From Tsuneonella flava (GTDB lineage: Bacteria; Pseudomonadota; Alphaproteobacteria; Sphingomonadales; Sphingomonadaceae), in assembly GCF_002870965.1 (NCBI RefSeq), contig NZ_PHSO01000002.1, positions 1 through 64,000 of the forward strand: a DNA stretch of 64,000 nt, written 5' to 3'. Of the stretch, positions 1-9,445 are shown piece by piece. Position numbers and translations under genes: made by a program. The stretch's first letter is position 1; each line of letters begins with the position of its first letter. The notes beneath the pieces are model-generated. The model did no database searches and was not told where the DNA came from. It saw only the letters and a list, made by a program, of their open reading frames with translations.

Positions 1-363
1 AACGTCCCCCCATGAGGTCAGGTTGGGGGATTTGAGCAAAATTGCCCATCGCTGCGTCAAAAGGTCTTGAAATATTGATATATTCCTGCGCCCTTTCTCC
101 TTGCGCTGAGCCATTTTGCTTCAAACCTCAATGGTGCCAGCAATGAGTCCTGAGCCTAAGGGCTTTCGCCCGGCGCCCGGCGGCGCTATGGGCGTGGCCA
201 TGCACCCTATGCCTTCCTTCGCAAATGCTGCGCCGCGCCGGTTTTCCGTGCGCGGCCGGGCGGCCTGGCGATGGCTTTGATCGCCTGACTCCGATTATTC
301 TGCTGCGCCTGAGCGGCAGCTATTCACATTTGCGATTTATCCATTTTTCAAAGGCATAATTTC
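1..363. other. Intergenic / left-edge region, no gene seen
   Basis: No convincing coding frame is visible in these 363 bases before trpS. There is a short inverted repeat near 5-28 (a C-run answered by a G-run) that could be the terminator of a gene lying outside the window. The promoter of trpS should lie in the second half, but I cannot point to a convincing -35/-10 pair. Confidence 0.5.
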
Positions 364-1392
364 ATGCGTATTGTTTCGGGCATTCAGCCCACCGGCAACC
401 TGCACCTCGGCAACTATCTGGGCGCGATCCGCAACTGGGTTCGCATGCAGGACGATCTCGAACCCGGCAGCGAATGCCTGTTCTTCCTGGCCGATCTTCA
501 CGCCATCTCGATGCCGCACAGCCCGGCGGAACTGCGCCGCGCGACATTGGAAATGGTGGCTGCACTGGTCGCTTGCGGGATCGATCCGAACCGTTCGGTG
601 CTGTTCAATCAGGCACAAGTGCCCGCCCACGCCGAACTGCAATGGTTGCTCAACGGCACGGCACGCATGGGCTGGTTGAACCGCATGACGCAGTTCAAGG
701 ACAAGTCCGGCAAGAACCGCGAAGGTGCCAGCGTTGCGCTGTTCACTTATCCCGTGCTGCAGGCGGCGGACGTGCTGCTCTATCAGGCGACACACGTTCC
801 CGTCGGTGAAGATCAGAAACAGCACCTGGAACTGGCGCGCGACATCGCACAGAAATTCAATAACGATTTCTGTTCGGAAGACGCGCCGGTGTTCACTCTT
901 CCCGAAGCGTTCATCCCCCCTGCCGCCGCCCGGATCATGAGCCTGCGCGACGGCACGAAGAAGATGAGCAAGTCGGACCCCAGCGAAATGAGCCGGATCG
1001 AACTGGCCGACGATGCCGACACGATCATGAAAAAGATCAAGAAGGCCAAGACCGATCCCGAACCGCTGCCCAGCGAGATGGCCGGTCTGGAAGGTCGGCC
1101 CGAAGCATTGAATCTGGTTTCGATCTACGCCGTTCTGACCGATGAGAAGCCCGAAGCAGTGCTGGCGCGCTTTGCCGGTCAGGGTTTCGGAGTGTTCAAA
1201 CCGGCGCTGGGCGAAGTGCTGGTGGAAACGCTCAGCCCGATTTCGCAGCGATTCCGCGAACTGGTGGAAGACCGGGAAGCTCTGGACGCTATTCTCGCCA
1301 AGGGTGCGCTGCGGGCGCGCGAGATCGGCATCCCCACTCTCGACGCGACTTACAACGCGCTGGGTCTGGTGCGGGCCCGCGAACGCGGCTGA
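364..1392 (+). CDS. trpS: Tryptophanyl-tRNA synthetase
   Basis: Class I aminoacyl-tRNA synthetase that charges tRNA-Trp with tryptophan in the cytoplasm. At 342 aa it has the family's normal length. The HIGH-type signature of this family is HLGN at residues 14-17, just after the typical GIQPTG start. The second ATP-binding signature, KMSKS, is at residues 200-204. The ATG at 364 gives exactly the conserved N terminus ([11 protein letters not shown]). A strong rho-independent terminator follows 10 bases after the stop, so the gene is probably transcribed as the end of its unit. Identification is secure. Confidence 0.98.
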   Translation: MRIVSGIQPTGNLHLGNYLGAIRNWVRMQDDLEPGSECLFFLADLHAISMPHSPAELRRATLEMVAALVACGIDPNRSVLFNQAQVPAHAELQWLLNGTARMGWLNRMTQFKDKSGKNREGASVALFTYPVLQAADVLLYQATHVPVGEDQKQHLELARDIAQKFNNDFCSEDAPVFTLPEAFIPPAAARIMSLRDGTKKMSKSDPSEMSRIELADDADTIMKKIKKAKTDPEPLPSEMAGLEGRPEALNLVSIYAVLTDEKPEAVLARFAGQGFGVFKPALGEVLVETLSPISQRFRELVEDREALDAILAKGALRAREIGIPTLDATYNALGLVRARERG

Positions 1393-1402
1393 ATATATGC
1401 GT

Positions 1403-1440
1403 GGCGAGGCTTGTACCTCTTGCAAGCCTCGCCATATTTC
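1403..1440 (+). terminator. Rho-independent terminator of trpS
   Basis: An 11-bp perfect stem (1403-1413 pairs with 1423-1433) with a 9-base loop is followed by a short AT/T-rich tail. It starts 10 bases after the trpS stop codon. Confidence 0.8.
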
Positions 1441-1575
1441 CCTGTGAACCGGCTTGATGTTCAAACTCGGTTCACCGCGCGTAGTTTACAACTCGCCGTA
1501 CCAATGACAGCATGTGTGCTCATCGAAGGGGTAGGCAGCATCACGCGCAGGTCAGAACACAAGAGGACCGCTCTT

Positions 1576-2268
1576 ATGAATACGCCCAATAAGTGGAGCC
1601 GCCGCATCAAGCTTCTCGCCGCGCCTTTGGCGCTTGGTGTGCTGGGAGCATGCGCCACACCCTTCAACGCGGATGTTTCGCGTTTCCAGACTCAGCTGCC
1701 TGCGCCGGAAGGGCAGACATTTGCTATCGTCACTTCGGACGCCGATCTTAAAGGCGGGCTCGAATTTTCGATGTACGCCAATCAGGTAGCGGCTCAGATG
1801 GAGAAGCTGGGCTATGCCCGTGCATCCTCGCCCGACGCGGCGACACTGCTGGTCGATTTCGATTATGGGGTCGACGATGGCCGCCAGCGGGTGCGCCGCA
1901 CCGGCTTTTCCGATCCGTTCTACGATCCGTGGTACGGTTATGGCCGCTTCGGCTACAGCCGGTTCTATCGCCCTTATCCTAGCCGTTACTGGGGTGGTCC
2001 GTGGAGCTATGGCTTCTACGATCCGTTCTTTGACAACGGCTTAGACGTGTACACCGTGTACAAGAGCGGGATCGAACTGAAGATCAGCCGTGCATCCGAT
2101 GGGGAACGTCTGTTCGAAGGTCGGGCAGAAGCGCTGTCGACTTCCAACCGGCTGCAATATCTGGTGCCCAACCTGATCGAAGCGATGTTCACCGATTTTC
2201 CTGGCGACAGCGGGAAGACCGTCCGCATCTCGGTCGCGCCGGAAAATATGCCAGCAAAGCGTCGCTGA
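1576..2268 (+). CDS. DUF4136 domain lipoprotein
   Basis: A 230-aa predicted lipoprotein. The start is set at the ATG at 1576, because it gives a clean lipoprotein signal: charged N terminus, hydrophobic core and a lipobox VLGAC with the lipidated Cys at residue 26. The open frame extends upstream to 1411, but that part runs through the trpS terminator and is not coding. The mature part matches the DUF4136 pattern, with a tyrosine/glycine/tryptophan-rich middle stretch and a C-terminal segment ending in a FPG-x-SG motif (DFPGDSG). The function of the family is unknown; an envelope location is inferred from the lipobox. A second DUF4136 protein lies at 32215-32835. Confidence 0.85.
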   Translation: MNTPNKWSRRIKLLAAPLALGVLGACATPFNADVSRFQTQLPAPEGQTFAIVTSDADLKGGLEFSMYANQVAAQMEKLGYARASSPDAATLLVDFDYGVDDGRQRVRRTGFSDPFYDPWYGYGRFGYSRFYRPYPSRYWGGPWSYGFYDPFFDNGLDVYTVYKSGIELKISRASDGERLFEGRAEALSTSNRLQYLVPNLIEAMFTDFPGDSGKTVRISVAPENMPAKRR

Positions 2269-2291
2269 CAGCCATATCATTGACTTAACTG

Positions 2292-2330
2292 AAGGGCGGG
2301 TCCGATTTTCGGCTCCGCCCTTTCTCTTTT
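2292..2330 (+). terminator. Rho-independent terminator after the DUF4136 lipoprotein gene
   Basis: Stem 2292-2299 / 2315-2322 (8 bp, with a further inner CCGA/TCGG pairing) followed by a T-rich tail at 2321-2330. It sits between convergent genes, so it may also serve the minus-strand PilZ gene. Confidence 0.75.
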
Positions 2331-2369
2331 CGGTCGCTACATATGCAGGCACCGGCGCGGCGATGGCTA

Positions 2370-2666
2370 TCAACTGCTCAGTTTCAGCCTGATGTGATCG
2401 AATGTCGGACCATACAGTTCATCACTAAATTGCACGCCGACATACCCGGCATCAACCCAGCGCACCGTTGCATCGAACGGACCAAGATTCTCAATTCGCA
2501 GAGTAATTTCATCGCCCGACTGCAGCCCGGTGAACCGATCGTAGAACTGGCATCCCGTTTCGGAGAGGTTTTTCAGCTGGATATCGCGACGAACACCGTT
2601 CTTTGACCGATAACGCCCCCATACAGACACATTGTGCCGCATTTTCGATCGCTGTTCATCGTTCAT
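2370..2666 (-). CDS. PilZ domain protein
   Basis: A 98-aa protein made of a single PilZ domain, the cyclic-di-GMP receptor fold. The RxxxR motif is at residues 6-10 (RSKMR) and the (D/N)xSxxG motif is NLSETG at residues 33-38, so both ligand-binding signatures are intact. Binding of c-di-GMP is known for the family; the output here is unknown, because no effector domain is fused. It is transcribed in the same direction as dut, 176 bases downstream of it, and converges on the DUF4136 gene. Confidence 0.85.
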   Translation of the reverse strand: MNDEQRSKMRHNVSVWGRYRSKNGVRRDIQLKNLSETGCQFYDRFTGLQSGDEITLRIENLGPFDATVRWVDAGYVGVQFSDELYGPTFDHIRLKLSS

Positions 2667-2842
2667 GGCGATCCCCTACCCAAATGGGTCAGATGGAGCC
2701 CCGGCGGGCCGCCGGACTTTTCGATACCCGCCCAAATACCCCCATCGGGAGACCCGATGCAAGCGAGCAGCGAGACGCGCCACGTCAGGAATGAACGCTG
2801 GGCCCGATCAGCGCGCAGGCCGAACCCGCGCCATAACGGCAG

Positions 2843-3304
2843 CTATACCAGCGCCGCGTGCCCGCCGGTCGAACCGAAGCCGCCAGCGCCGCGGTCGGTT
2901 TCATCCAGTTCATCCACTTCGCACCACCCGGCCTGTGTAACCGGCGCGAGAACGAGCTGCGCCACCCGATCCCCCCGCGCAATCGCGAACGGTTCCGCGC
3001 CGTGGTTGATAAGGATAACCTTCAATTCGCCGCGATAATCGGAATCGATCGTCCCCGGCGTATTGGGCACAGTGATGCCGTGCTTCAACGCCAGACCGGA
3101 TCGCGGACGAACCTGAATTTCGTAACCCGCAGGGATTGCCACCGCCAACCCGGTGGCAACCGCATGGCGCGCACCCGGATCAATCGTCACATCTTCCGCC
3201 GCCAGAACATCCATCCCCGCCGCGCCCTGAGTGGCATAGGCAGGCAGGGGCAACCCTTCGCTGTGGGGCAGGCGTTTGAGCTTCACGGACACCATATCAG
3301 TCAT
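2843..3304 (-). CDS. dut: dUTP diphosphatase (dUTPase)
   Basis: Hydrolyses dUTP to dUMP and pyrophosphate, keeping uracil out of DNA. The 153-aa protein carries the five trimeric dUTPase motifs in order: AGMDVLA, RSGLA, the [11 protein letters not shown] stretch, [10 protein letters not shown] and the C-terminal glycine-rich [11 protein letters not shown] place the start at the ATG at 3304 ([11 protein letters not shown]), not further upstream, because the upstream extension is the coaBC 3' end in another frame. The gene overlaps the coaBC stop by 8 bases, which suggests translational coupling. coaBC-dut pairing is common in alphaproteobacteria. Confidence 0.95.
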   Translation of the reverse strand: MTDMVSVKLKRLPHSEGLPLPAYATQGAAGMDVLAAEDVTIDPGARHAVATGLAVAIPAGYEIQVRPRSGLALKHGITVPNTPGTIDSDYRGELKVILINHGAEPFAIARGDRVAQLVLAPVTQAGWCEVDELDETDRGAGGFGSTGGHAALV

Positions 3305-4907
3305 CGCGCGGGTCGATCCGGTTGAGCGTTTCGGCAATGCGTTCGGCCAATGTCATCGCAACTTTCTCCTTGGGCATTTCGGGCAGGTTTTCGACACCAT
3401 CGGCGGAAACGATGTGCACGGTATTGCTATCGCCGCCCATGACCCCGCCCGATACATCGTTGGCCACGATCCAGTCGGCGGTTTTGCGTTTCCGTTTCGC
3501 AGTCGCGTTTTCGATCACGTCCTGCGTTTCGGCTGCGAAGCCGATCAGCAGTCTGGGGCGCAACTTACCGGCGGCGACCGAGGCAAGGATATCGGGATTT
3601 TCCGCCAGCAACAGAGCCGGTGGGGCAGAGCCGCGCTTCTTCATCTTTTCCTGCGCGTAGTCCCGACTGCGCCAGTCAGCCACAGCGGCGACCATCACAG
3701 CGGCATCGGCGGGCAGAGCGTGTTTCACCGCATCGGCCATTTCACGCGCGGATTCGACATCGATCCGGTCCACACCGGCCGGCGTCTTCAGATGAACCGG
3801 CCCCGCCACCAGCGTGACCCGCGCACCCAGAGCTGCCGCTGCCGCAGCAATCGCGAAACCCTGTTTGCCGCTGGAGCGGTTGGCGATGTAGCGGACCGGG
3901 TCGATCGGTTCATGCGTCGGCCCGGCAGTGACCAGCACATGCCTGCCGAACAGCGGCCGGTGCGCCGGATCGCTGTCGAAATCGGGCTGCCCGTCCAGCG
4001 GGTCTTCTTCGACCAGCACTTCATCGGTGGCGGTTCTGGCAACAGTGCGGCCAATCGCAGCGGGATCGGTCGGCGGAACTGAGCGCGCTTGCCCCTTCTG
4101 TGCCATTAGCGGGCCGCTGAGGTCGGGTTCAGGCAGAGGTGCATCCTCCGCCTCGACCTCCGCTTCATGCTCAGACAGTTCTTCGATCTCGCGCTCTTCG
4201 ACCGATTCTGCGCGGCGTGCGTGCGAACGCGGGATCAGTGCGGAGAGCAGACTGCCAAATCCGCCCCGGCCCGGCGGTTCGGGCACATCTTCCGCTTCCG
4301 CCTCTTCCTCCACTGGCGACGATGCCACGGGGGCCACAGACGGCAAAGGCAGATCATTGCCCGGATCGATGGCCAGACGGTTGGCAATCGCCGCCCATAT
4401 CGCAGGCGGTTCGGGCAAACGCCCCGGTCCGAATTCGCCGCAAGCCATCGGCCCCTCCTCCGGGTCGATCACTGTCACACCTGCATCGCGCAGCCACGCG
4501 ACATTGCGCTGCGTCGCCGCGTGGCCCCACATGCGGACATTCATCGCCGGAACCGCCATCACCGGCTTGTCGGTCGCTAGGATCAGCGTCGTCGCCAGAT
4601 CATCGGCAATGCCCGCGGCCATCTTGGCCATCAGATCGGCTGTGGCGGGGCATACGACCACCAGATCGGCCTGACGCGACAACTGGATATGCCCCATCTC
4701 AACCTCGTCCTTCAGGTCGAACAGGCTGGTATAGACTTTGTTTTCGCTCAGTGCGGCGAGCGTCAGCGGGGTAACGAACTGGCTGCCGCCGTCGGTCAGC
4801 ACGCAAGTCACCTCGCCCCCGTGTTTGCGGATCAGGCGCACCAGTTCGCACGATTTATACGCTGCAATACCCCCACCGACGATGAGCAGGATTTTCGGCC
4901 CGCTCAT
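3297..4907 (-). CDS. coaBC: Bifunctional phosphopantothenoylcysteine decarboxylase / phosphopantothenate-cysteine ligase, with long acidic insert
   Basis: Catalyses two consecutive steps of coenzyme A synthesis. The N-terminal flavoprotein CoaC domain spans about residues 1-180, with the PAMN motif at 120-123 and the substrate-clamp Cys at 156 (ACGEFG). The CoaB ligase domain starts near residue 319 ([14 protein letters not shown]) and runs to the end. The total of 536 aa is well above the usual roughly 400. The excess is a 137-residue low-complexity linker, about residues 182-318, rich in Glu, Asp, Pro and Ala. The reading frame stays open through it, and both enzymatic domains look intact, so it is an insertion rather than a disruption. 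It forms an operon with dut. Confidence 0.95.
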   Translation of the reverse strand: MSGPKILLIVGGGIAAYKSCELVRLIRKHGGEVTCVLTDGGSQFVTPLTLAALSENKVYTSLFDLKDEVEMGHIQLSRQADLVVVCPATADLMAKMAAGIADDLATTLILATDKPVMAVPAMNVRMWGHAATQRNVAWLRDAGVTVIDPEEGPMACGEFGPGRLPEPPAIWAAIANRLAIDPGNDLPLPSVAPVASSPVEEEAEAEDVPEPPGRGGFGSLLSALIPRSHARRAESVEEREIEELSEHEAEVEAEDAPLPEPDLSGPLMAQKGQARSVPPTDPAAIGRTVARTATDEVLVEEDPLDGQPDFDSDPAHRPLFGRHVLVTAGPTHEPIDPVRYIANRSSGKQGFAIAAAAAALGARVTLVAGPVHLKTPAGVDRIDVESAREMADAVKHALPADAAVMVAAVADWRSRDYAQEKMKKRGSAPPALLLAENPDILASVAAGKLRPRLLIGFAAETQDVIENATAKRKRKTADWIVANDVSGGVMGGDSNTVHIVSADGVENLPEMPKEKVAMTLAERIAETLNRIDPRDD

Positions 4908-5177
4908 GTCAGTAACCCCACGCGCGGCTCGATATCCGGCGCGTGCATGACAAATTCCGTCGTTTCATGAATTCAGCCTAGCGCCCAGCGATACCAGTTG
5001 CCAATCCTCAACCCGCAATGCGGGCCGCTTTGCCCGCCGGTTTCGTGCCTGAAATGCATGGGCGACGGACACAGGCCGACACTGTCCCCGGTTTGAAACC
5101 GGATTTCGCCATCGCGGATCGTGCAATTTGCGGGATATGGCCCTAAGCACATCAGCGAAATCAGGAGAGATCACTCT

Positions 5178-5561
5178 ATGCGCTTTATCGTCACGGCCCT
5201 GTTGTTCGCTATCGGCCTGCTGTTTCTGGTTCTGGGCGCGAACTTTCTGGTATTTCCCGCCGATGCGGGACTGGGCTTCGGATTGACCACCAGAGGGGCA
5301 CAAGGTCTGGCTGTGCTGCGCGCCGATTTCCCCGCGCTGTTCTTCGTTGGCGGTGCCACGATGCTGTGGGGTGCGTGGAAGCGGAACGGGGAACTGCTGC
5401 TGGTGCCGGTGGCCATCTTCGGCATTGCCTTTGTCGGGCGTGTCGTATCGCTGGCCATCGATGGCACGTATGAAGCGTTTGCCTTCCCGATGATGGTGGA
5501 AGCCCTGGCGGTGGCTCTGTCGCTGATCGGCAGCCGGGTATTGCCGCACAAGGTCGTCTGA
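5178..5561 (+). CDS. DUF4345-like small membrane protein
   Basis: A 127-aa hydrophobic protein with about four predicted membrane segments. The start at 5178 is supported by an AGGAGA ribosome binding site about ten bases upstream; the frame remains open upstream to 5121 but without a better start. The pattern (N-terminal hairpin followed by a conserved FFVGGATMLWG-type segment) resembles DUF4345 proteins, whose function is unknown. It is transcribed on the plus strand between coaBC and a minus-strand membrane-protein gene, so it stands alone. Confidence 0.7.
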   Translation: MRFIVTALLFAIGLLFLVLGANFLVFPADAGLGFGLTTRGAQGLAVLRADFPALFFVGGATMLWGAWKRNGELLLVPVAIFGIAFVGRVVSLAIDGTYEAFAFPMMVEALAVALSLIGSRVLPHKVV

Positions 5562-5574
5562 ACAGCCTGAGCGT

Positions 5575-6051
5575 TCAGGCGAAGATGTCGGTATCGATTC
5601 TGCTGGTCAGTTGCGCGATGGCCGATTTGAGCATCGCGCGGTTGGCCCACGCCGCGCAGCCACCGGCAAAGGCGCCGAATGCCGCCACTGCGACAAACGA
5701 TCCTACGGTGGAATCGCTGCCTTCCGCAGACAGCGCCCAGAATATCGAAACCACCACTATGCCAACCGGCGCACCCACCGCGATCCAATAGCGCCTCCGC
5801 GCCCAACGTGGGTTTCGGGCGATCTGGCGCAGCATCGTCGCTGAACAAAGCAACGAAAGCGGTGTCGCTATTATCAGGCCGAAAAGCACGGCAAAAACCG
5901 CGCCGATCGCCATGACAACAATCATCTCTGCTCCGTTATCGTTGAACAGCATCGCCACCAGCATGATCGCGAAGAACGTAGCGATTCCGCTGAACGGCCC
6001 GGCGATAAGTGCCGGGCGCAAGCTCCGCCGCAAGGCCTGCCCGAACGTCAC
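5575..6051 (-). CDS. Hypothetical membrane protein
   Basis: A 158-aa protein with four predicted transmembrane segments: two near residues 14-70, and two near 90-135, with a basic cytoplasmic loop (about 72-88) between. I recognise no family. It starts 6 bases after the ubiB stop on the same strand and is probably the last gene of the ubiE-ubiB unit. It converges with the DUF4345-like gene 13 bases away. Confidence 0.6.
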   Translation of the reverse strand: MTFGQALRRSLRPALIAGPFSGIATFFAIMLVAMLFNDNGAEMIVVMAIGAVFAVLFGLIIATPLSLLCSATMLRQIARNPRWARRRYWIAVGAPVGIVVVSIFWALSAEGSDSTVGSFVAVAAFGAFAGGCAAWANRAMLKSAIAQLTSRIDTDIFA

Positions 6052-6057
6052 GCCCGG

Positions 6058-7617
6058 CTAAAGATGGAGAAACCCGGTGGCGAGCGCACCCGCCACTGCC
6101 ACGGCGCCAACGCCGAACCCGGCCAGCACCTGCAACCAACGCACGCCGCTCTGCCCGCGCCGTTCCCACATCAGCGGGACATCGGGCAGCGGCGGCTGTT
6201 CGGGCGCGCCGCCCTTGGGCGGGAAGCGTTCCTCCACCCGGCGCACAAGATCGGGCAGGCGCAGCAACGTTTCCAAATCGCTCTTGATCCGGCCCGCCAG
6301 CGCAGCCTCTGGCCCCAGTTCGTCGCGAATCCAGTTGCGGACAAATGGCGCGGACACATCCCACATGTTGATCTGCGGGTTGAGGCTGGTGGCAATCCCT
6401 TCGACCATCACCATTGTTTTTTGCAGCAGCAGCAAATGCGGCTGCGTCTCCATGTCGAAATCGCGGGTGATCGCGAACAGCCCGTCAAGCATTTGCCCGA
6501 CCGACAGTTCGCTCACCGGCTTGCCGCGCATCGGTTCGCCCACCGCGCGCAGGGCCGTCGCGAATTCGTCGACCGAGTGGTAGCTGGGCACATATTGCGC
6601 TTCGAAATGGATTTCCGCCACGCGGCGATAATTGCCCGTAGTCAGCCCATAGAGGATTTCCGCAAGCCATTGACGCGCGCGCCGGTCGATCCGGCCCATG
6701 ATGCCGAAATCGATGGCAGCAATCGTGCCGTCCGAACGCACGAACAGATTACCCTGATGCATATCGGCGTGGAAGAATCCGCCACTGATCGCTTGCCGCA
6801 AAAATGCCAGCACCAGCCGTTCGGCCAGTTCGGGCAAATCGTGCCCCGCTGCGATCAGCGCTTCGCGGTCGGATATCTTGATGCCATCGATCCAGTCGAC
6901 AGTCATGACCCGGCCATTAGTCCGGTCCCAGTCGATGGCGGGGATGCAGTATCCTTCCATCCCCTTCATCGATTCCGCCAGTTCGCTGGCCGATGCCGCT
7001 TCGCGCCGCAAGTCCAGCTCGCGATTGGTCCAGCGTTTGAAATTGGCGATAGTCAGCCGGGGGCGCAGCCGACGGGCTTCTCCGCCCAAAGCCTCCAGAT
7101 GGGCGGCAGCCCATTCGTAGGTCGCGATATCGCGTTCGAGCCGCTTACGAACACCGGGGCGGAGGACTTTGACCGCCACTTGCCGCCCGTCGGTCGTCAC
7201 CGCCTTGTGGACCTGTGCGATCGATGCCGCGCCAACCGGGACAGGATCGATTTCAGCGAACAGATCGCTCACCGGTCTGCCGAAACTGGCGGCCATCGCC
7301 TGCTCGATCTCGCTGTAACGGACCGGCGGCAAATCGTCTTGCAGAGTGAGCAGGTTGGCCACTGCCGCTTCGCCCACCAGATCGGGCCGGGTGGCCAGCG
7401 ATTGCCCCAGCTTGATCGCCGCCGGGCCGATATCCTGAAACGCCCCGGCATAATCGGGTTCGCGTGGCTGGATCGTGCCGAACCGGGCGATGCGCGCCAG
7501 CCGCTTTACCTGCGGCGGCGTGTTCGGATCGCGCTCGATCCCGCGCAAAGCTCCATGCCGCGCCAATGTGCGGCCCCATTTGAGCAGCCGGAAGATATGC
7601 GTGATCGGACGAGTCAT
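6058..7617 (-). CDS. ubiB: UbiB family atypical kinase (ubiquinone biosynthesis)
   Basis: Member of the ABC1/ADCK/UbiB protein-kinase-like family required for ubiquinone synthesis. It is often annotated as 2-polyprenylphenol 6-hydroxylase, though the family is an ATPase/kinase-like accessory factor. The diagnostic KxGQ motif is KLGQ at residues 69-72, the Ala-rich nucleotide-binding loop follows (PVGAASIAQVHKA), and the catalytic-loop HADMHQGNLF and metal-binding DFG (AIDFGIMG) are present. A hydrophobic C-terminal segment of about 20 residues is the expected membrane anchor. The length, 519 aa, is normal. It follows ubiE on the same strand after 70 bases. Confidence 0.95.
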   Translation of the reverse strand: MTRPITHIFRLLKWGRTLARHGALRGIERDPNTPPQVKRLARIARFGTIQPREPDYAGAFQDIGPAAIKLGQSLATRPDLVGEAAVANLLTLQDDLPPVRYSEIEQAMAASFGRPVSDLFAEIDPVPVGAASIAQVHKAVTTDGRQVAVKVLRPGVRKRLERDIATYEWAAAHLEALGGEARRLRPRLTIANFKRWTNRELDLRREAASASELAESMKGMEGYCIPAIDWDRTNGRVMTVDWIDGIKISDREALIAAGHDLPELAERLVLAFLRQAISGGFFHADMHQGNLFVRSDGTIAAIDFGIMGRIDRRARQWLAEILYGLTTGNYRRVAEIHFEAQYVPSYHSVDEFATALRAVGEPMRGKPVSELSVGQMLDGLFAITRDFDMETQPHLLLLQKTMVMVEGIATSLNPQINMWDVSAPFVRNWIRDELGPEAALAGRIKSDLETLLRLPDLVRRVEERFPPKGGAPEQPPLPDVPLMWERRGQSGVRWLQVLAGFGVGAVAVAGALATGFLHL

Positions 7618-7687
7618 AGGCGTGGGAGGGGCGCAGTGGCCCCGCTATCTCCGTGTCCGCAAAGGAAGCAGGCGACGCGCGGCACCG

Positions 7688-8431
7688 TCAGGCCTTCCAT
7701 CCCGAATGGATCGCCACCAGCCCGCCCATAATCGGCTCTACCCGTGTGCGGGTGAAACCGGCATCGCGGATCATCGCTTCGAATTCGGGCATCGGCGGGA
7801 ACCGGCGGATCGATTCGATCAGATAGCGATAGGATTCGGAATCGCCCGCGATCAGTTTACCCAGGTGTGGCACCAGCTTGTGCGAATAGGCATCGTACAC
7901 TTCCTTGAATCCGGGCCATTCGGTGGTCGAGAATTCGAGACAGAAGAAACGTCCGCCATATTTGAGCACCCGGTGTGCTTCGGCCAGCGCCTTGTCGATA
8001 TGGGTCACGTTGCGGATGCCGAACGCGATTGTGTACGCATCGAACAGGCGGCTGGGATACGTCAGTTCTTCCGCATTCTGGCGCGACCAGCTCAGGCCGT
8101 CGATCCCGCGATCCATTGCCCGCTCGATCCCGACATCCAGCATTTCCTGATTGATGTCGGCGACGGTCACTTCCGCACCGCGCGCGGCCATGCGAAACGC
8201 GATGTCGCCCGTGCCGCCTGCCATATCGAGAATCGCTTCGCCCGGCTGCGGCTTCACCCGGCGGACGAAGCGATCTTTCCATAGCCGGTGCATCCCGCCC
8301 GACATGGCATCGTTCATCACATCGTATTTCGCCGCGACATTGGAAAATACCGCGCCGACACGGCGGGTCTTTTCCTCTGGGGCAACGTCTTCGTATCCGA
8401 AGGAAACCTGCTCGTCTGCGTGTTGGGTCAT
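7688..8431 (-). CDS. ubiE: Ubiquinone/menaquinone methyltransferase UbiE
   Basis: SAM-dependent C-methyltransferase that converts demethylated benzoquinol precursors in ubiquinone synthesis. The 247-aa protein has the family's N-terminal EEKTRRVGAVFSNVAAKYD region, the SAM-binding motif I LDMAGGTGDIAF, and the NAEELTYP and FGIRNVTHID segments typical of UbiE. The gene is divergent from mutM with only 56 bases between them, and is followed by ubiB. Confidence 0.96.
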   Translation of the reverse strand: MTQHADEQVSFGYEDVAPEEKTRRVGAVFSNVAAKYDVMNDAMSGGMHRLWKDRFVRRVKPQPGEAILDMAGGTGDIAFRMAARGAEVTVADINQEMLDVGIERAMDRGIDGLSWSRQNAEELTYPSRLFDAYTIAFGIRNVTHIDKALAEAHRVLKYGGRFFCLEFSTTEWPGFKEVYDAYSHKLVPHLGKLIAGDSESYRYLIESIRRFPPMPEFEAMIRDAGFTRTRVEPIMGGLVAIHSGWKA

Positions 8432-8487
8432 GCAACGCGCCTTAGGGGAGTTTCAGGCGGGCGCAAACACTGTTAGCAGCCAATGCG

Positions 8488-9303
8488 ATGCCAGAACTCC
8501 CTGAAGTCGAAACCACTGTGCGCGGGCTCGCGACATTCCTCGAAGGGGAAACGATTGCCCGTGTCGTGCTCAACCGGCCCGACCTGCGTCGCCCCTTCCC
8601 CGCCGATCTGGTGCAGGCGATGACCGGCGCCACGGTCAGCACACTGGGGCGGCGGGCGAAATACGGCCTGATCCACACCGACCGCGAGCGGACGCTGGTG
8701 TTCCATCTGGGGATGAGCGGCCGCTGGCGGATCGATCCCGATACGCCCGACAAGCACGATCACCTCATCATCGAAACCGCCAGCCACCGTTTCGCGCTGA
8801 ACGATGCGCGGCGGTTCGGCTCGGTCGATCTGGTGGATACGCCTCTGCTTGGCGAATGGCCCGCTTTCGCTGCGATGGGGCCGGAACCGCTCGGCCCCGG
8901 CCTGACCGCCGCGCATCTCAAGGCAGCGTTTGCCGGACGCAAGCAAGCGATCAAGCTATTGCTGCTCGATCAACGGATCGTGGCGGGCCTCGGCAATATC
9001 TATGTGTGCGAGGCACTGTTCCGCGCCGGGATCGATCCGCGCAAACCCGCCGGGCGCGTCGGCATGGCCAAGCTGGAATTGCTGGTGCCCGCGATCCGCG
9101 CAGTGCTGGAACAATCGATTCTCGACGGGGGATCGACCTTGCGCGATTACGCCCGACCCGATGGCCAGCTAGGCTATTTCGCCACGCGCTTTGCCGTTTA
9201 CGGCCGCGAAGGCGAAGCTTGCGTTCATGAAGACGGCGGCACTATCCGTCGCATCGCGCAAGGCGGGCGCAGCACGTGGTTCTGCCCGGTGTGTCAGCGA
9301 TGA
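8488..9303 (+). CDS. mutM: Formamidopyrimidine-DNA glycosylase
   Basis: Base excision repair glycosylase/AP lyase that removes 8-oxoguanine and formamidopyrimidines. The catalytic N terminus after Met removal is PELPEVET, with Pro2 and Glu3 intact; the conserved lysine is in RRAKYGLI. The length is 271 aa. The C-terminal zinc finger is unusual: the first half reads EACVHEDGGTI, so the usual second cysteine of the first CxxC pair is absent (a His is one residue earlier), while the second pair CPVC is intact. Either zinc is bound by three Cys plus His, or the finger is zinc-free. Divergent from ubiE. Confidence 0.95.
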   Translation: MPELPEVETTVRGLATFLEGETIARVVLNRPDLRRPFPADLVQAMTGATVSTLGRRAKYGLIHTDRERTLVFHLGMSGRWRIDPDTPDKHDHLIIETASHRFALNDARRFGSVDLVDTPLLGEWPAFAAMGPEPLGPGLTAAHLKAAFAGRKQAIKLLLLDQRIVAGLGNIYVCEALFRAGIDPRKPAGRVGMAKLELLVPAIRAVLEQSILDGGSTLRDYARPDGQLGYFATRFAVYGREGEACVHEDGGTIRRIAQGGRSTWFCPVCQR

Positions 9304-9445
9304 TCGGATTTGCCGCGCTTTCCCTTGACGATTCGCCCCTCTCCCGCTAGGGGCGCCGCTTTCCGGCGGATACTCCGCCACTTATTGACATTTGACGCAC
9401 AGGATTCCGGTCGCCCCGAGCGGGCGGCCCGCAGTAAGGACAGAC

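Noticed and set aside
337-1464. A long open frame antisense to trpS
   Set aside because: trpS on the plus strand is unmistakable with its HLGN and KMSKS motifs, so the antisense frame is a shadow.
6064-7731. A 555-codon open frame antisense to ubiB
   Set aside because: It is the reverse strand of a clearly conserved ubiB gene and resembles no protein family.
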